Positions 35,271 to 48,539 are shown, counted from the stretch's first letter. The stretch is DNA of 64,000 nucleotides from Sinohyriopsis cumingii (GCA_028554795.2 CM068825.1:154735553-154799552); one strand, 5' to 3'. Notes: a model not told the origin generated them from the letters alone. Numbers and translations are program-made.

Positions 35271-36289
35271 TTCATATGTTTGGTTTATTTTCAATGTGTG
35301 AATGTTTGTATAGAGTGATTGGATCAATCGCATGTTGAGAGCATGCGAGGATCATTGTATTTATACACCACATATTTTTCTTTGTTATTTCATTTAATGA
35401 ATTTCCATCTTTCAACATTGTGTTTGTATTATTCATTTAATCCAAAACCCACTCGGTTTCTATTCTGCAACACTCTCTGCTGTTAAAATATGCCATGCCT
35501 TTAAAATGGGTAAATCTAAACCTGTCAAAAAACATCCTTATATGAATGATCAGTTGAATCAAGGAAATTTATAAAAACCAATTCAATATTTGCTGGAGAA
35601 TGATTTAATAACACCAAGGAAAATGTAACCTTAGAGGGCATAATTACGCTGTTTGACTCTGTAACTGATAACTTATGCCACTATGTAGGAATTCAAAAGT
35701 AGAAAACAACAGCAAGAAAAAAACATCTATGAAACTTGTAAAAATGAATTAATGTACTTTTACCTTTCATTATATGGTCGTTATGTTTTCCGTATTGTTT
35801 CGCGTGGGCGGATAAAGTTGAAGTTCGTTTTGTTTCCTCTATGCGGTTTCCTTTTCGGACGTTCAAAATCCCATGGCGTTTAACTATTCTGTCTCCTCAT
35901 AATCGTCTTATTTTAACAAGGAAAAATGAACAACACTTTAATAACAGTCGATTTCTCTGAAAGAAAATTCATCTCCATCATAATTATCTTCAGTTAGCAA
36001 ATTGTAGACAAAAAAAGATTTAGGAATAAATGTTCACATAGGTGATGAAAAATTTAAATCTGAAAAGGAAACACGCTTTTTCATCAAACGCTCTGGGTGT
36101 GATTGTTCCCAATTCAAGCCTTCTCGAATTAATCCAAATCTTTGTAAACGCCACATTTAGTTAGCATTCAAAGCAAAAATATCTCAAGGATATATTTTTA
36201 GTAAAGTGATTTTCATCCTCCAAATCAAAAACACAAATCACAAATCGAAATAAAATGGTAGAAATAAGTTTGCCGGCTTCGTCGATGGG

Positions 36290-36355
<66 letters not shown>

Positions 36356-36769
36356 ACAGAGACAGACAGAGAGACAAACATACAAACAGACAGACAGACT
36401 TAGAAATGGAGAGAGATAGGCTGAAAAAGGAATACATGGACGCTAATCTAGTACCACGTTTGATTTGGTAGGACCGGCTAGTGAAAAGATTATGCATTCA
36501 CGCTGGGAAATTTAGCAAGATCATTAACATTATTTGAAAATAAAATTTATCTGACAGGTATGAACATCATGGCTAATGGGATTTTGTTTTAATAAGTTGG
36601 TAATTGTACTTCTAATAGAGGGTGTATCATTCAAATATCATGTTCAATTTCATTTTGCTAGAATAACTGACAAAATGTTGTATCTTATATAAGGGGCCTC
36701 GTGTTGTTTTTATTATGTATCTCTTACACGATTTGTTATTCCATCCAATATTTCATATTTTATTTTATT

Positions 36770-37740
36770 ATTTACAAAACGCGGTGAAATAAAATATTGT
36801 CGATCATCTTGTAGAGAACGAAAACCAAAATCACAATGTAAGTCATGCGGTGGAAGCAATAATTGTGTTAGTTCAAGAAAATTCCAGTCTGATCTTATTA
36901 TTGAGAATAATGAATAATTCAATATCGAAAGGATATAATCTGTTTTGGGTCATTTGACAACCAAATCCCTATTACAATATTAACGGAAACGGGAGCTTCT
37001 CAGAGTCTTCAATTATCAAGTACTTTGTGTTTTTCTGAGGTACCCTTCCTCTGGAAATGTGTTCTTATTTGGGGAGTTGGATGCGACATTGGTAATGTTC
37101 CTCTCCATTGTCATAACTTGTGAACAGATTTAGTCTCAGGAGCGGCGACTTCTATGGCCATTGATAGTAGCAATTCCCTACTAGGTAAAGACCTAGCTGG
37201 AGGTAAGATTATGGCTAATCCACTTGTAACTAACAATCTTTGATTGGATAAAACAAGTTTATCATTTAAAAGAGAAATGCCTGGTATTTACCCTTCTAGT
37301 TAGTTACTAGTGATATGGGAATGTGAGATCTTGAGAATGATGTTCATCAGGATAATACTCATCTATCTGGCATATATCTTGGTCTTTTTTTTATAAGATC
37401 ACTGTGGCTTCTGTTATTGGTCTATCAAATTCTATTGATCACGGTGATCATTTTATACTAATTATTCTCTTTATTCTAATCAATTGATTGAAATGAGGCT
37501 CTTTATTTGTTCATGTCTGATGTTACGGAATATATTCAATGGTATATATGCTTTAGTCCTGTTGAGGTAGATATTGTTACTACCGTCCGTGAACCATTAG
37601 AGGTATTATAAGAGAAATTTCTTTCATTCGAAGATTCAGAAATTAATAAAATCTTGATCTCGTAACTGATTTCAAATAAAAATTGTCAAATGCTTGTACA
37701 ATATCAAGAACTTATCTTAGATCTCCTCAATCAAGAATGA
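36770..37740 (+). pseudogene. Unit 1 protease and integrase C-terminal remnants
   Basis: Segments read SLLGKDLAGGKI (protease C-terminal region of gypsy polyproteins) and, after a deletion, integrase text ending in a VLTMLPI-like motif. No RT catalytic motif or integrase DDE core remains. Confidence 0.5.
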
Positions 37741-38982
37741 AATTCAGATTTGACACAAATACAAAGAAAAAGACATTATAGCCTGCTGATAAAGTTCTGA
37801 CTATGTTGCCCATAGCTTAAAATTCTCTCAGACTAAAAAATATACTCCTTATACAATTGAAGAAATGTAGGTGATATACATTACACCATTAACACTCCAG
37901 GGAGGTGAACAAAGAAACACTTTTGCAACATAAATATGGTAAATGAGTCTTTTGGAAGAGATAGCTCCTGTAAATCATTCAAGAAAATGAATTGTGCCTA
38001 TGCCGCACAGTGGGGATTTAATGAAATCAGACTGTTGTAGCATTGGTGTCTTCGTAATTAAGACATACTAGATAATCTGGACAAGAAACATTTGCACATT
38101 CTACCCAAAGAGAGAAGTGAACTTGACAAATTATTATGTGAATAGGAGCATTTGTTTCCAAAGGTTCCAACATCAACAAATGAAATATACAATGTAGATG
38201 AAATTGTTGATTCTACACCTGTGAAAAACCATCCTTATATGAAGGATCCATTGAATCAAGAAATATTTATTTTTTTAAAAAACAATTCAATATTTGCTGG
38301 AGAATGATTTAATAACACTAAGTAAAAGTAACCAGAGAGGGCGCAATGTAATCTCTATGACTCTGCAACAGATAGTTTACGCAACTATGATTGAATTCAT
38401 CAGATGAAAACAACAGCAAGAAAAAAAAAATAACTATTAAACTTGTGACCCTGAATTAATGTACTTTTACCTTTGATTCATTGGTCGTTATGTTGTTCGT
38501 GTTATATCACAGGTTAGGCTAAATTTGAAAGTCGTTTTTGTTTCATCTATGTGGGTTTCTTTTCGTACGTTCAAAATTCCATGCTGTAAAAATATTCTGT
38601 CTTCCAATTATCGTATAACTTAAGCATAGAAAGACACTTTAAAACCCGTCGATTTCTGTGAATGAAAATTCTGATCCGTATTAATTATCTTCAGTTAACA
38701 GACTGTGGGAAAAGAAAGAGTTAAGAAATAAGTGTTTACAGAGTTGAAGCAAAATGTTAATCTGAAAAGAAAACACGCTGTTCAGTAAACACTCTAGCTG
38801 TGAGTGTTCTCCTTTCAAGCCTTCTCGAAATCTTTGTAAAGGCCAAATTTACTTAACATCCAAAACTAAAATGTTTCCAGGATGTTCCTGTAGAAAAGCG
38901 ATTTTAATCTACCAAATCAAAAACACAAATAACAAATCTAAATCAAACCGTAAAAGTTTGCCGGCTTGGTCGATTGCTATAT

Positions 38983-39018
<36 letters not shown>

Positions 39019-39189
39019 GAGAGAAAGAGAGATAGGCTAGAAAAGGAATACATGGACGCTAACATAGCACCACTTTTAATTTGATAGGACCGGGTAGTAA
39101 AACATTTATGCAGGCTCGCTGAGCAAATTTATCACGATCATTAAATAACTCGATTTCAAAATGAAATTTATCTTAAAGGTATGTTGTTG

Positions 39190-39437
39190 TTGTTGTTGTA
39201 GGGTTTAACGCCATTTTTCAGCACACGATAGGCTATACATGGCGGCCAGTATTAATGGTGGAGGAAAAACCCGGGAAAACACCGGAAAGAACCACCGACT
39301 TACGAGAAGCTACTGGCAAGCTTTCTCACATACCCACATTAGTCGATTCCGAGACAGAGGTGATATGACAGTGATCCGTAACGGAAAGCGCTTTAGACCA
39401 CTCGGCCACTCAGGGCCCCGTCTTACATGTATGAATA
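39190..39437 (-). mobile_element. tRNA-derived SINE with bivalve-type tail
   Basis: Minus-strand head GAGTGGCCGAGTGGTCTAAA looks like a tRNA A box; the tail ends AAATGGCGTTAAACCC followed by ACAACA repeats. This tail type is, to my knowledge, widespread in bivalve SINEs. It interrupts unit 2 of the gypsy array. An open frame across it is meaningless. Confidence 0.75.
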
Positions 39438-40690
39438 GCATGGCTAATTGGATTTTGTTTTAATAAGTTGGTAATTTTACTTCTAATAGAAAGTGTATAA
39501 TTCAAATATGATGTTCAATGTCATTTTGCATGCATAAATGACAAATTGTTGTATCTTATATACGGGGCCTCGTGTTGTTTTTATTATATATCTCTTCCAC
39601 GATTTGTTATTCCATCCAATATTTCATATTTTATTTTATTATTTACAAAACCCGGTGAAATAAAATATTGTCGAGCATCTTGTAGAGAACGAAAACCAAA
39701 ATCACCATGTAAGTCATGCGGCGGAAGCAATAAATTTGGTAGTTCAAAAAAGGCCAGTCGGACCTTAACATTGAGAATAATGAATAATTCAATGTCGAAA
39801 GGATAGAATCACTTTTTGGTCATTTTGCCAACCAAATCCCTATTACAATATTAAGAGAAACGGGAGCTTCTCAGAGTTTTCAATTATCAAGTACTTTGTC
39901 TTTTCTGAGGACCTTTCCTCTGGAAATGTGTTCTTTTTCTGTGAGTTGGGTGCGACATTGTAAATGTTCCTTTCCATTGTCATAACTTGTGAACAGACTT
40001 AGTCTCAGGAGCAGCGACTTCAATGGCCATTGATAGTAGTAATTCCTTACTAGGTAAAGACCTAGCTGGAGGTAAGATTATGGCTAATCCACTTGTAACT
40101 AACAATCTTTGATTGGATAAAACAAGTTTATCATTTAAAAGAGAAATGCCTGGTGTTTACCCTTTTAGTTAGTTACTAGTGATATGGGAATGTGAGATCT
40201 TGAGAATGATGTTGATGAGAAACTTACTGATCTATCTGACACATATCTTGGTCTGTTTTTTATGAGATCACTGTGGCTGCTGTTATTGGTCTATCAAAAT
40301 CAATTGATCGCGGTGATCATTTTTATACTAATTATTCTCTTTATTCTCATCAAGGTGTCAAAAAACGCTCATTGAACAGGAATCAGAAATGGATCATGTG
40401 ATCTCCTGTTTGTTATTTTGCGACAGATGGGTTCCATATATGAAATTGCAGACCATCCGGGTACCCAGTGGTGATGAGCGTTCACTGATCTCTCAGGTTA
40501 TTATTTCTAAGTCATATTAACAAAAACGTCTTAGTCTAGCCCATGAAACTGCTTTGACTGCTCATTTAGGAGTCAATATATTGTATCACTAGATCTCAGA
40601 CCAATTTTATTGTCGGAAAATTAAAGGTGAAGTTTTCAAATTCTGTAAATCTTTTCCCATTTATCAAATGGTAGGAAAACTCAAAGGGCT

Positions 40691-41564
40691 TTGAAAAGAT
40701 TCCATCGAACTTTGAAGGATGTGATTTGGTCGTATTACCTGGATACAGGAACATATTGGGATGAGGCTCTTTATTTGTTCTTGTCTGCTGTTACGGAATC
40801 TACTCATTGGTCTATAGGCTTTAGTCATGTTGAGGTAGATTTTGTTACTACAGTCCGTGAACCAATAAAAGTATTAAAAGAGAAACTTCTTTCAATCGAA
40901 GATTAAGATATTCATAAAATCTTGATCTTGCATGTGTTTTCAAATAAAAATTGTCAAAGGCTTGTACTGTATCAAGAACGTATCTTAAATCTCCTCAATC
41001 AAGAATGAAATTCAGATATGACATAAATACAAATGAGAGGACTTTCTGGCTTGGTGATAAAGTTCTGACTATCTTGCCCATAGCTTAAAATTCTCTCAGA
41101 CTAAAAAATATATTCCTTATACAATTGAAAAGAAAGTAAGTAACTTACATTAAACAATTAACTCTCCTGGGAGGTGAAAAAAGAAACACCTTTTGGAAGA
41201 TAAAAATGACTCTGTTGGTAGAGATCGCTCCTGTAAATCATTCAGTTAAATTAATTGTGCCTGTGCCGCACAGTGGGGATTAAAATGATGTCGTGAAATT
41301 AGACTGTTGTGACTTTGGTGTCTTTGTAAATAAGACATTTTGGATAATATGGACAAGAAACATTTACACATTCTACCCAAAGAGAGAAGTGAACTTAATA
41401 AATTATTATGTGAATATGAGCATTTGTTTTCAGGGGCTCCAACAAAAACAAATGAACTATACTATACAGGTGAAATTGTGATAAAACAACCGTATATTAA
41501 TGATCCATTGAATCAAGAAAATTTAAACCACACCGAATTCAATATGTACTTGAGAATGACTTAA
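40691..41564 (+). pseudogene. Unit 2 integrase C-terminus and RT N-terminal segment
   Basis: An open piece at 40,691-40,906 (KRFHRTLKDV, WDEALYLFLSAV) is integrase; the preceding zinc-finger text (HETALTAHLG, near 40,546) joins it directly, so the catalytic core is deleted. 41,340-41,564 (LPKERSELNKLLCEYEHLFS) is the stretch just before reverse transcriptase. The integrase-before-RT order is visible here. Confidence 0.6.
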
Positions 41565-42163
41565 TAACACCAAGTACAATTAACCAGATAGGTCGCAATG
41601 TAGGCTGTTTGACTCTGCAACTGATTGGTTATGCCACTATGAAGGAATTCAAAGGATGAAAACAATAATACACGGGTGGGGCTACATCTGAGGTTCGGTT
41701 TTCTGTTTCATTTATTGGTTTTCTTTTCGGACGTTCACAATCCCATGGATTAAGAATAATCGGTCTTCCCATTATCGGATTACTTAATCATAGAAAGAAT
41801 TGCAAAACGCTTTAATACTAGAAGATTTCTCTGAATGAAAGTTCCGATAGATCTTAATTATCTTCAATTAGCAGATTGTAGAAAAAGAAATATTTAATAA
41901 GTTAGTGTTTAACATAGGTCAAGAAAAATGTAAGTCTCAAAAGGAAACACGCTGTTCAGTAAACAGTATTGCTGTGATTGTTCTCCTTTCAAGCCTTCTC
42001 GAATTAATCCAAATCTTTGTAAAGCCCAATTTAGTTAACATTCAAGGCTAAAATGTCTCCAGGATATTCCTGTACAAAAGCGATTGTAATCTTCCATATC
42101 GAGAACACAAATCAAAAATCTAAGTAAAATGGTAGAAATAAGTTTGTCGGCTTGGTCGATTGG

Positions 42164-42200
<37 letters not shown>

Positions 42201-42884
42201 AAGGGAGAGTGATAGCCTAGAAAAGGAATACACGGACGCTACTCTAGCACCGACGTTTAATGTGGTCGGACCTGTTAGTAAACATATTATGTAGGCACGC
42301 TGGGAAATTTTCACGATCATTAACTTGATTTCAAAATGAAATTTATCTTACCGGTATAAAAATAACGGCTAATTAGATTTTGTTTTAATAAATTGGCAAT
42401 TTTCCTTCTAAGAGAAAGTGTATTATTCAAACATCATGTTCAATTTCACTTTGCTAGCATAATTGACAAATTACTGTATCTTATATACGGGGCCTCGTAT
42501 TGTTTTATTATATATCTCTGCCACTATATGTCATTCCATCCAATATTTCATATTTTTGTTTATTATTTACTCAACCTGGGGAAGTATGGTCGATCAGCCT
42601 ATAGAGAATCAAAACTAAAATCACCATGTAAGTCATGCAGTGAAAGCAATACATTTCTTGGTTCAACCAAACGCCAGTCGGATCTTATTATTCAGAATAT
42701 TATTATTCACAATGTCGAAAGGATATAATCGCTTTTTGGTCAGTTTGCCAACCCAATCCCAATTACAATATTAATGAAAACGGGAGCTTCTCAGAGTCTT
42801 CAATTATCAAGTATTTTGTCTTTTATTAAAACCCTTCCTCTGGGCAAAGTGTTCTGTTTTGGGGGGGTGGGGTAGGGTGCGGCA

Positions 42885-43178
42885 TTGTTAATCTTCCTCT
42901 CCATTGTCATAACTTGTGAACAGATTGGGATGAAGCTTTCTTATTTGTTCTTTTCTGTTGTTATTAAACCTGTTCAGTGGTCTATAGGCTTTAGTCCTGT
43001 TGAGGTACATTTTGTTACTACAGTCCCTGAACCATTAAAGGTATTAAAAGAGAAACTTCTTTCAATCGAAGATTCAGAAATTAATAAAATCTTGATCTCT
43101 TGTCTGATTTCAAATAAAAATTGTCAATGGCTTGTAGAGTATCAAGAAATTATCTTAAATCTCCTCAATCAAGAATGA
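42885..43178 (+). pseudogene. Unit 3 integrase C-terminal remnant
   Basis: 97-codon open piece with FSPVEVHFVTTVPEPLKVLK, homologous to unit 2. The protease text joins the integrase at about 42,925 through another deletion. Confidence 0.55.
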
Positions 43179-44447
43179 AATTCAGATATGACTTAAATAC
43201 AAAGAAGAGGACTTTCTAGCCTGGTGATAAAGTTCTGACTATCTTGCCCATAGCTTAAAATTCTCTCAGACTAAATAATATACAATTGAAAAGAAAGTAA
43301 GTATCTTACATTACACCATTAACATTCCTGGGAGGTGAACAAAGAAACACCTTTTGTAAGATAAATATGGTAAAGGAGTCTGTTGGTAGAGATAGCTCCT
43401 GTAAATCATTCAATCAAATTAGATGTGCCTGTGCCGCACAGAGGAGATTTAAATGATGGCGTGAAATCAGAATTTTGTAGCATTGGTGTCTTCGTAATTT
43501 TGGATAATCTGGACAAGGAACTTGCACAAAGAGAGAGGGAACTTAACTAATTATTATGGAAATAGGAGCAGTTGCTTCCAGTGGCTCCAACATCAACAAA
43601 TGAAATATACCATGAGATGGAATTGGTGATTCTACACCTGTGAAACAACATCCCTATATGAATAACCCGCTGAATCAAGAAATTTAAAAAAAAAACAATT
43701 CAGTATTTGCTGGGGAATAATTTAGTAACACCAAGTAAAAGTTAACAGAGAGGGCGCAACGTATGACGTGTGACTCTGCAACTGATAGTTATGCCACTAC
43801 GATAGAATTCAAAAATAGAAAACAACAGCAAGAAATAAAAAACCTATTAAACCTGTGACCCTGAATTAATGTACTTTCACCTTTGATTCTTTGGTCGTTA
43901 TATTTTTTGTTTGTTTCGCGGGTGGGGCTAAATTTGAGGTTCGCTTTTGTTTGATCTTTGTGGTTTCCTTTTCGAACTTTTAAAATCCCATGGCGTAAGA
44001 TTAGTAAACAATCTAGCTGTGATTGTTCCCCTTTCAATCATTCTCGAATTAATCCTATTTTTCTGAATGAAATGTCGGTTAGATCATGATTATCTTCAAT
44101 TAGCGGATCGTTGAAAAAGAAAGATATAGGAAGTAACTGTTTAATAACTGAATACATATGTCAATCTGAAAAGGAAACACGCTTTTTCTAAGCACTCCAC
44201 CTGTGATTGTTTGACTTTGAAGCCTACTCGAATTAATCCTAATCTTTGAAAAGACCAAATCTGGGTAACATTCAAAGCTAAAATGTCTCCAGGATATATC
44301 TTTACAAAAGCTATATTCATCTCCAAAGCTAAAAATACAGATCATCGCTTTACTAATCATTCTCTTTATTATAATCCGCGTAACTGTGTTGCTATATTTT
44401 TGCAAATCCTGTAGCATGATTTTATTTAATTTTTACAAGTCTTATGC

Positions 44448-45215
44448 TGTAATGTGTACATAAGGCTTTAATTCAACCTGGCCCACGTTACTTGAGTATA
44501 GTTTTATATAGGTTTTATAAAGGGATGTTTACGCATATGTGGACAATTAGTACAAGACTTAAAATGGCGCCTATGGCGTATATTCTCAATGACTGATGAG
44601 ATATCGATTCTTAGGGAAAATTTATGTGGCTTTCCATTGGTTGCGCTAGATTACGTGTATATGATGCCTAATTCGTGGCAAAAACAGTTACGTATGCTGT
44701 CACGTGAGGTCTATTGCGGAGTAAAGTGACAATATACGGTGTATATAAGGAGAACTTTCAGCAATCATATTCATTCCGATTTTTGGAGTTATTCACACTT
44801 GTTGTGATCCTAATGTAAGTTTGTAGACGTTTTTTATGTTGTACTGAGATAATTTTCAAGAAGAAAAACATTTGTTTGACCGATTCAGTGGAAAAGGTAA
44901 GTGCTCATTATTTTATTTGAACTATAATATTATAAAATTTTCGAAGATATTCTGAACAATGCCATCTTGACAACGTCACCTTTCATGGAAGACCAGTCCA
45001 TTTCCGGTATTGAAATTTATAAGGACCTTTTCATTGCTTTAAGACTGTCACAGACCTTTATTGGACTTGTTTCGATTTACATTTTAATACTGTAAGTACC
45101 ACTTGTATATTTTCATTTATAACTGTGATAATGAAATTATTGGTTAACTTTTATAAAACTTGTTGGTTTTGCTTTCCTTTTTATTACTTACGTTTGTGAC
45201 GGTAGAGTCGTAACA
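44448..45215 (+). repeat. Probable LTR of a Ty3/gypsy element
   Basis: Begins TGTAATGTGT and ends GTCGTAACA (TG...CA). Contains a TATA-like GTATATAAGG at 44,741-44,750. A primer-binding-like site follows seven bases later. No second LTR is visible in the window, so the borders are provisional. Confidence 0.55.
44741..44750 (+). promoter_or_regulatory. TATA-like box in LTR
   Basis: TATATAAGG within the presumed LTR, a fitting place for the retroelement promoter. Confidence 0.4.
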
Positions 45216-45221
45216 GAAAAT

Positions 45222-45239
45222 TGGGGGCTCGAATTCGGA
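45222..45239 (+). other. tRNA-Pro-like primer binding site
   Basis: TGGGGGCTCGAATTCGGA begins with the ten bases complementary to the 3' end of tRNA-Pro; later positions diverge. It lies just inside the LTR end. Confidence 0.5.
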
Positions 45240-45499
45240 GAGATTGAAATTGTTTTGAAATTAAAATTCGTTTGATTTGAGATTTTCTTGGTCTCTAATC
45301 TTTTTGATTTTGCATAGTCAAACCAACAAGCGTTCACAGTATCAACTAAAGTGCAGAACTTTATTTTAAATCCTATCCTGTAATGGTTAGAATCGTTGGA
45401 AAAGGACGAATTGCTCCAACTTCCCAGACAATATGATTAGTAAGTCAGACTCACATATTAAGGAACGAAATCTAAGAAAGCAGGAGCTTGAAAAACTGT

Positions 45500-45534
<35 letters not shown>

Positions 45535-45699
45535 CATGCAGAAAGAAGAAAAAGAGATAAAACTGGAATTACAAATACAAATGCAGGGAAATGAAAGAAA
45601 GATGCAAATGAAAATTCAAATTTAAAACGAAGAAAGATAAAAGGAAGAGCGGGAAATGTAGATACAAAATGAAGATAAAGATATGCAAATGAAATTTCA

Positions 45700-46500
45700 T
45701 TTACATCAATACGAAAGAAAAGGGAATTCAATCAAAATTTAAAGCAATAGAGCCAAGTGGAAAGTATTTCCACACTTTTGATGTTTTCAAAAATATCAAG
45801 ATAGTTCCCCCTTTTCAGGAAAAATGAATAGATCAACACTTTTTTTTCAATATGAAAAGATAGCTACACGTCTGAAATGACCATGCGAGCACTGGACTTT
45901 GTTATTACAGAGGGTACTTTTTTGCAAATCACGCGATGCATATATTTAACTACTAGCAGAAGCAATTACTGATTATGATTTGGTCAAGGAATATATCCTA
46001 AAGTCTTATGAATTTGTACCTGAAGCATATAAACAGATGTTTTGGAATAGCGGTAAAGCTAAGGACCAAACCTATGTCGAATTTGTAAGGGTAAAAGAGC
46101 GCCAATTTTATAGGTGGTGTGCTTTTAAAAAGATTGATAAAGATAATGACAAACCTGACAACTAATATTAGTCGAAGAGTTTCAGAAATGCGTCCATAGT
46201 GACGTCAGAGTTTACCTTTATGAACATAGGATATACACTTTTGAAAACGTTGTTCGTGTAGATGACGTGTAGATGACGAGTATTCCTTGGCTCACAAACT
46301 TTCATTTGTCAATAAGTGTACCTCTCAGCAGGTGATTAGCAAGCGACCAAATCAGTTTCAAGTTAGTACTTACAAATTTCAATCTTGTACAACTAAGAAT
46401 AATCCAACGTCTGATAAGACTGAATAGAAATCCGTATCTCTTCCGACGTGCACTTATTACAAGAAAATGGGACACGTTATTTCTGATTGCTTTAAGTTAA
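45700..46500 (+). pseudogene. Gypsy gag relic with SCAN-like segment and broken zinc knuckle
   Basis: Reads FDVFKNIKIVPPFQEK, then LKSYEFVPEAYKQMFW and TYVEFVRVKE, typical of SCAN-like gag proteins. A knuckle CTYYKKMGH...DC has Tyr where the second Cys should be. Several stops. The upstream 45,400-45,700 region codes charged Glu/Lys/Arg-rich pieces. Confidence 0.6.
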
Positions 46501-46639
46501 CAAATATGCAACTAAGTACAGAGCAGTTCCAAATGCTCTTGTTTTTCATAGCTCAAGGTCAAGGTCACTTATTGGAAATAATACATTTGTGGGGTCAAGC
46601 TAACCCCAGCCTGGTTCTATTATGGAGAATTAAGACCTA

Positions 46640-46918
46640 TATGTGTCGAAGGGTTCTATATCATTTATTGGTGACTCGACCATTCCTATCCCTGTTAAAT
46701 TATTAAAGGACAAAGGAGCTTCTCGGAGACGTTTATTGCCAGGCACTTTGCCTTTGTTTGAGAAGTCTTCTTCTTCTGAAAGTACTTTAGTTCAGGAAGT
46801 AGACTGCGGTTTTATTCAAATTTGTCTCCATACTAATAATTTAGCATCAAACGTAGATTCAGGGTCTGTGACTGTTGGCGTTGTTATTCTTTCCCCACTG
46901 AGGGTTCTAATTTATTGC
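46640..46918 (+). pseudogene. Aspartic protease relic after gag
   Basis: Reads LLKDKGASRRRLLPG, where gypsy proteases have D-T/S-G-A-S; the Thr is Lys. Joined at about 46,918 to a fragment (to about 47,165) of the repeat unit from the 35-44 kb array. Confidence 0.5.
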
Positions 46919-47194
46919 TCTCGAAAGGAAACACGCTGTTATATAAACACTCTATATGTGATTGTTCACCTTTCAAGTCTTCTAAAATTAATCTGAATCG
47001 TTTGAAAGGCCAAATTTGGTTAACATGCTAAAATATATTGAGGATATACCTTTAGAAAAGCGATGTTTACCTTCCAAATTGTAAACACCAATCTAACTAA
47101 AACGGCTGAAGTAGTTTTGCAGCTTTGTTCAACTGCTATGAGAGAGAGAGAGACAGAGAGAGACATGCAGATTTAGGGCTTTAACAATTATTCA

Positions 47195-47410
47195 GTGATA
47201 TCGTTACGATGTCTGCAGTATGACAGTTTATAGTGACGTCTAGCACTGGGGCATCATGCCTCAGACATGTAGCATGATGTCCCACCCAGTCATATTATCC
47301 TGACACCAGGCCGACCATTCCTAACACTAACCTCTTAATGCTGAGCACCTAGCAAGGTAGCAGTTAGTACCATTTATTAAAGTCTTTCGTATGACTCGGC
47401 CGAAGGGTGG
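47195..47410 (-). mobile_element. SINE copy (same family as at 186-465), head truncated
   Basis: Body text GTAGCATGATGTCCCACCCA and TAACCTCTTAATGCTGAGC match the copy in gene A. The tRNA-like end is replaced after GACTCGGCCGA. Confidence 0.7.
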
Positions 47411-47860
47411 GGTGAGAGAGAGATTCTGCGACACATACTCCAATCGCTTTCACTGACTCAGCAAAGGTCACGATGCAGGTAAATCAGAGGGGTCATGAAG
47501 AATTGTTCAATATTTCCCCAGGCTGTCTTAACGATAATGTTCTGATCGTTCACTTTAAAAAGGACAAAAATTACCTGCTCATATTGCAAATTACGACATC
47601 CATTTTCCTTTTTGTTAATTTCAGTTGTTTGTAATAATTTCAACTGGTTGGTAGCGCAACTCTACTTATAAAAATAATGTAAGTCTTCGAGCAGTTTATT
47701 GAGTAACTGAGCCGATAATCGTGGTCACATGATTACAATTTGACCGATGATATTTAACAGCGAAATTTAACAAGCATATCAGTTGCAGCTATGCCAAAAT
47801 ACCAACAACACGAACCGAGTTGTTATCAGCTAATCTTTTATAAATATTAAACAAGATGAG

Positions 47861-47972
47861 GGAGGCGAGGACGCGTGTTCGAGCCACGGGCGAGTCATAC
47901 CAAAGACTTAAAAAATGAAACTAGCAGTATCTGCCTCACTTGGAGCTCAGCATTAAGAGGTTAGTGTTAGGT
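47861..47972 (+). mobile_element. SINE fragment, inverted copy
   Basis: GTTCGAGCCACGGGCGAGTC then CAGCATTAAGAGGTTAGTGT: reverse complement of the family at 186-465. With the copy at 47.2 kb it forms an inverted pair about 450 bp apart. Confidence 0.65.
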
Positions 47973-48244
47973 GCGGAGTTGAAAACGCGTTTCAAAACAC
48001 ATCTAGATAAAAACATGTCATGGGACAAATGAATTTCTCCAAAGATACGTTTGTAACAAGGATGGATCGATACAGAGACCTAAGTTTGATGATAGGTTTA
48101 CTATGAGAACTTAATTAGTACAGTGAATCATAAAGCTTAAAATCAATGCAAAGTGTGCACCCAGATGTGCACCATTAGGTACTTGCACACTCTAGATATA
48201 ATGCAAAAGCCCTATTATTTTGTTTGTGTATGTATTATGTTGTT

Positions 48245-48535
48245 GGAGGCAGTGCTAGCTTAGCGGGTTGAGCGTCCGACTCATAAACCTAAGGCAAGTG
48301 GTTCAATACCCTTCCAGACTAGCTTGGGTCAGATGCCCCTCTGTGCCCTCAGAAAAGACACATTTATCAAATGCCATCGGTATGTTATGGTCAAGAGTGT
48401 GCTAACAGTGTTTTAATAATGTTTTATTGTTATTTTTCTTTCCTTTGTCATAAAGGCGTGAGGAAAAGGATTCATCAAAAATTCGTACGGCAGATCTTGG
48501 ATGGACATAAAACTAATTTACTAATTTAAATGGCT
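48245..48535 (+). mobile_element. tRNA-derived SINE, second family
   Basis: A-box TAGCTTAGCGGGTTGAGCG and B-box GGTTCAATACC are 34 bp apart, as in tRNA promoters. Tail ends near AAACTAATTTACTAATTT. Confidence 0.65.
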
Positions 48536-48539
48536 GCTA

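Larger units (their letters stand above)
35500..44340 (+). mobile_element. Tandem array of degraded Ty3/gypsy (Gmr1-like) pol fragments
   Basis: A partial unit (35,500-35,690) is followed by units beginning at 35,690, 38,393, 41,645 and 43,805 (the last partial), each opening with GAATTCAAAA-like text. Each full unit contains a GA microsatellite, an aspartic protease remnant, an integrase C-terminal part and an RT N-terminal segment, in that order. All are interrupted by stops. Unit lengths (2.70, 3.25, 2.16 kb) differ because internal deletions differ. Protease-integrase-RT order is that known from Gmr1-type Ty3/gypsy elements. Confidence 0.65.

Noticed and set aside
36161..36497. Ser/Leu/Val/Cys-rich minus-strand frames
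   Set aside because: Translation of a GA/CAGA microsatellite in the gypsy array.
39239..39463. 74-codon open frame
   Set aside because: Lies across a SINE read from the wrong strand.
45387..45731. 114-codon minus-strand frame
   Set aside because: Antisense of the charged gag-region sequence on the plus strand, with a GA repeat giving Ser-Leu runs.
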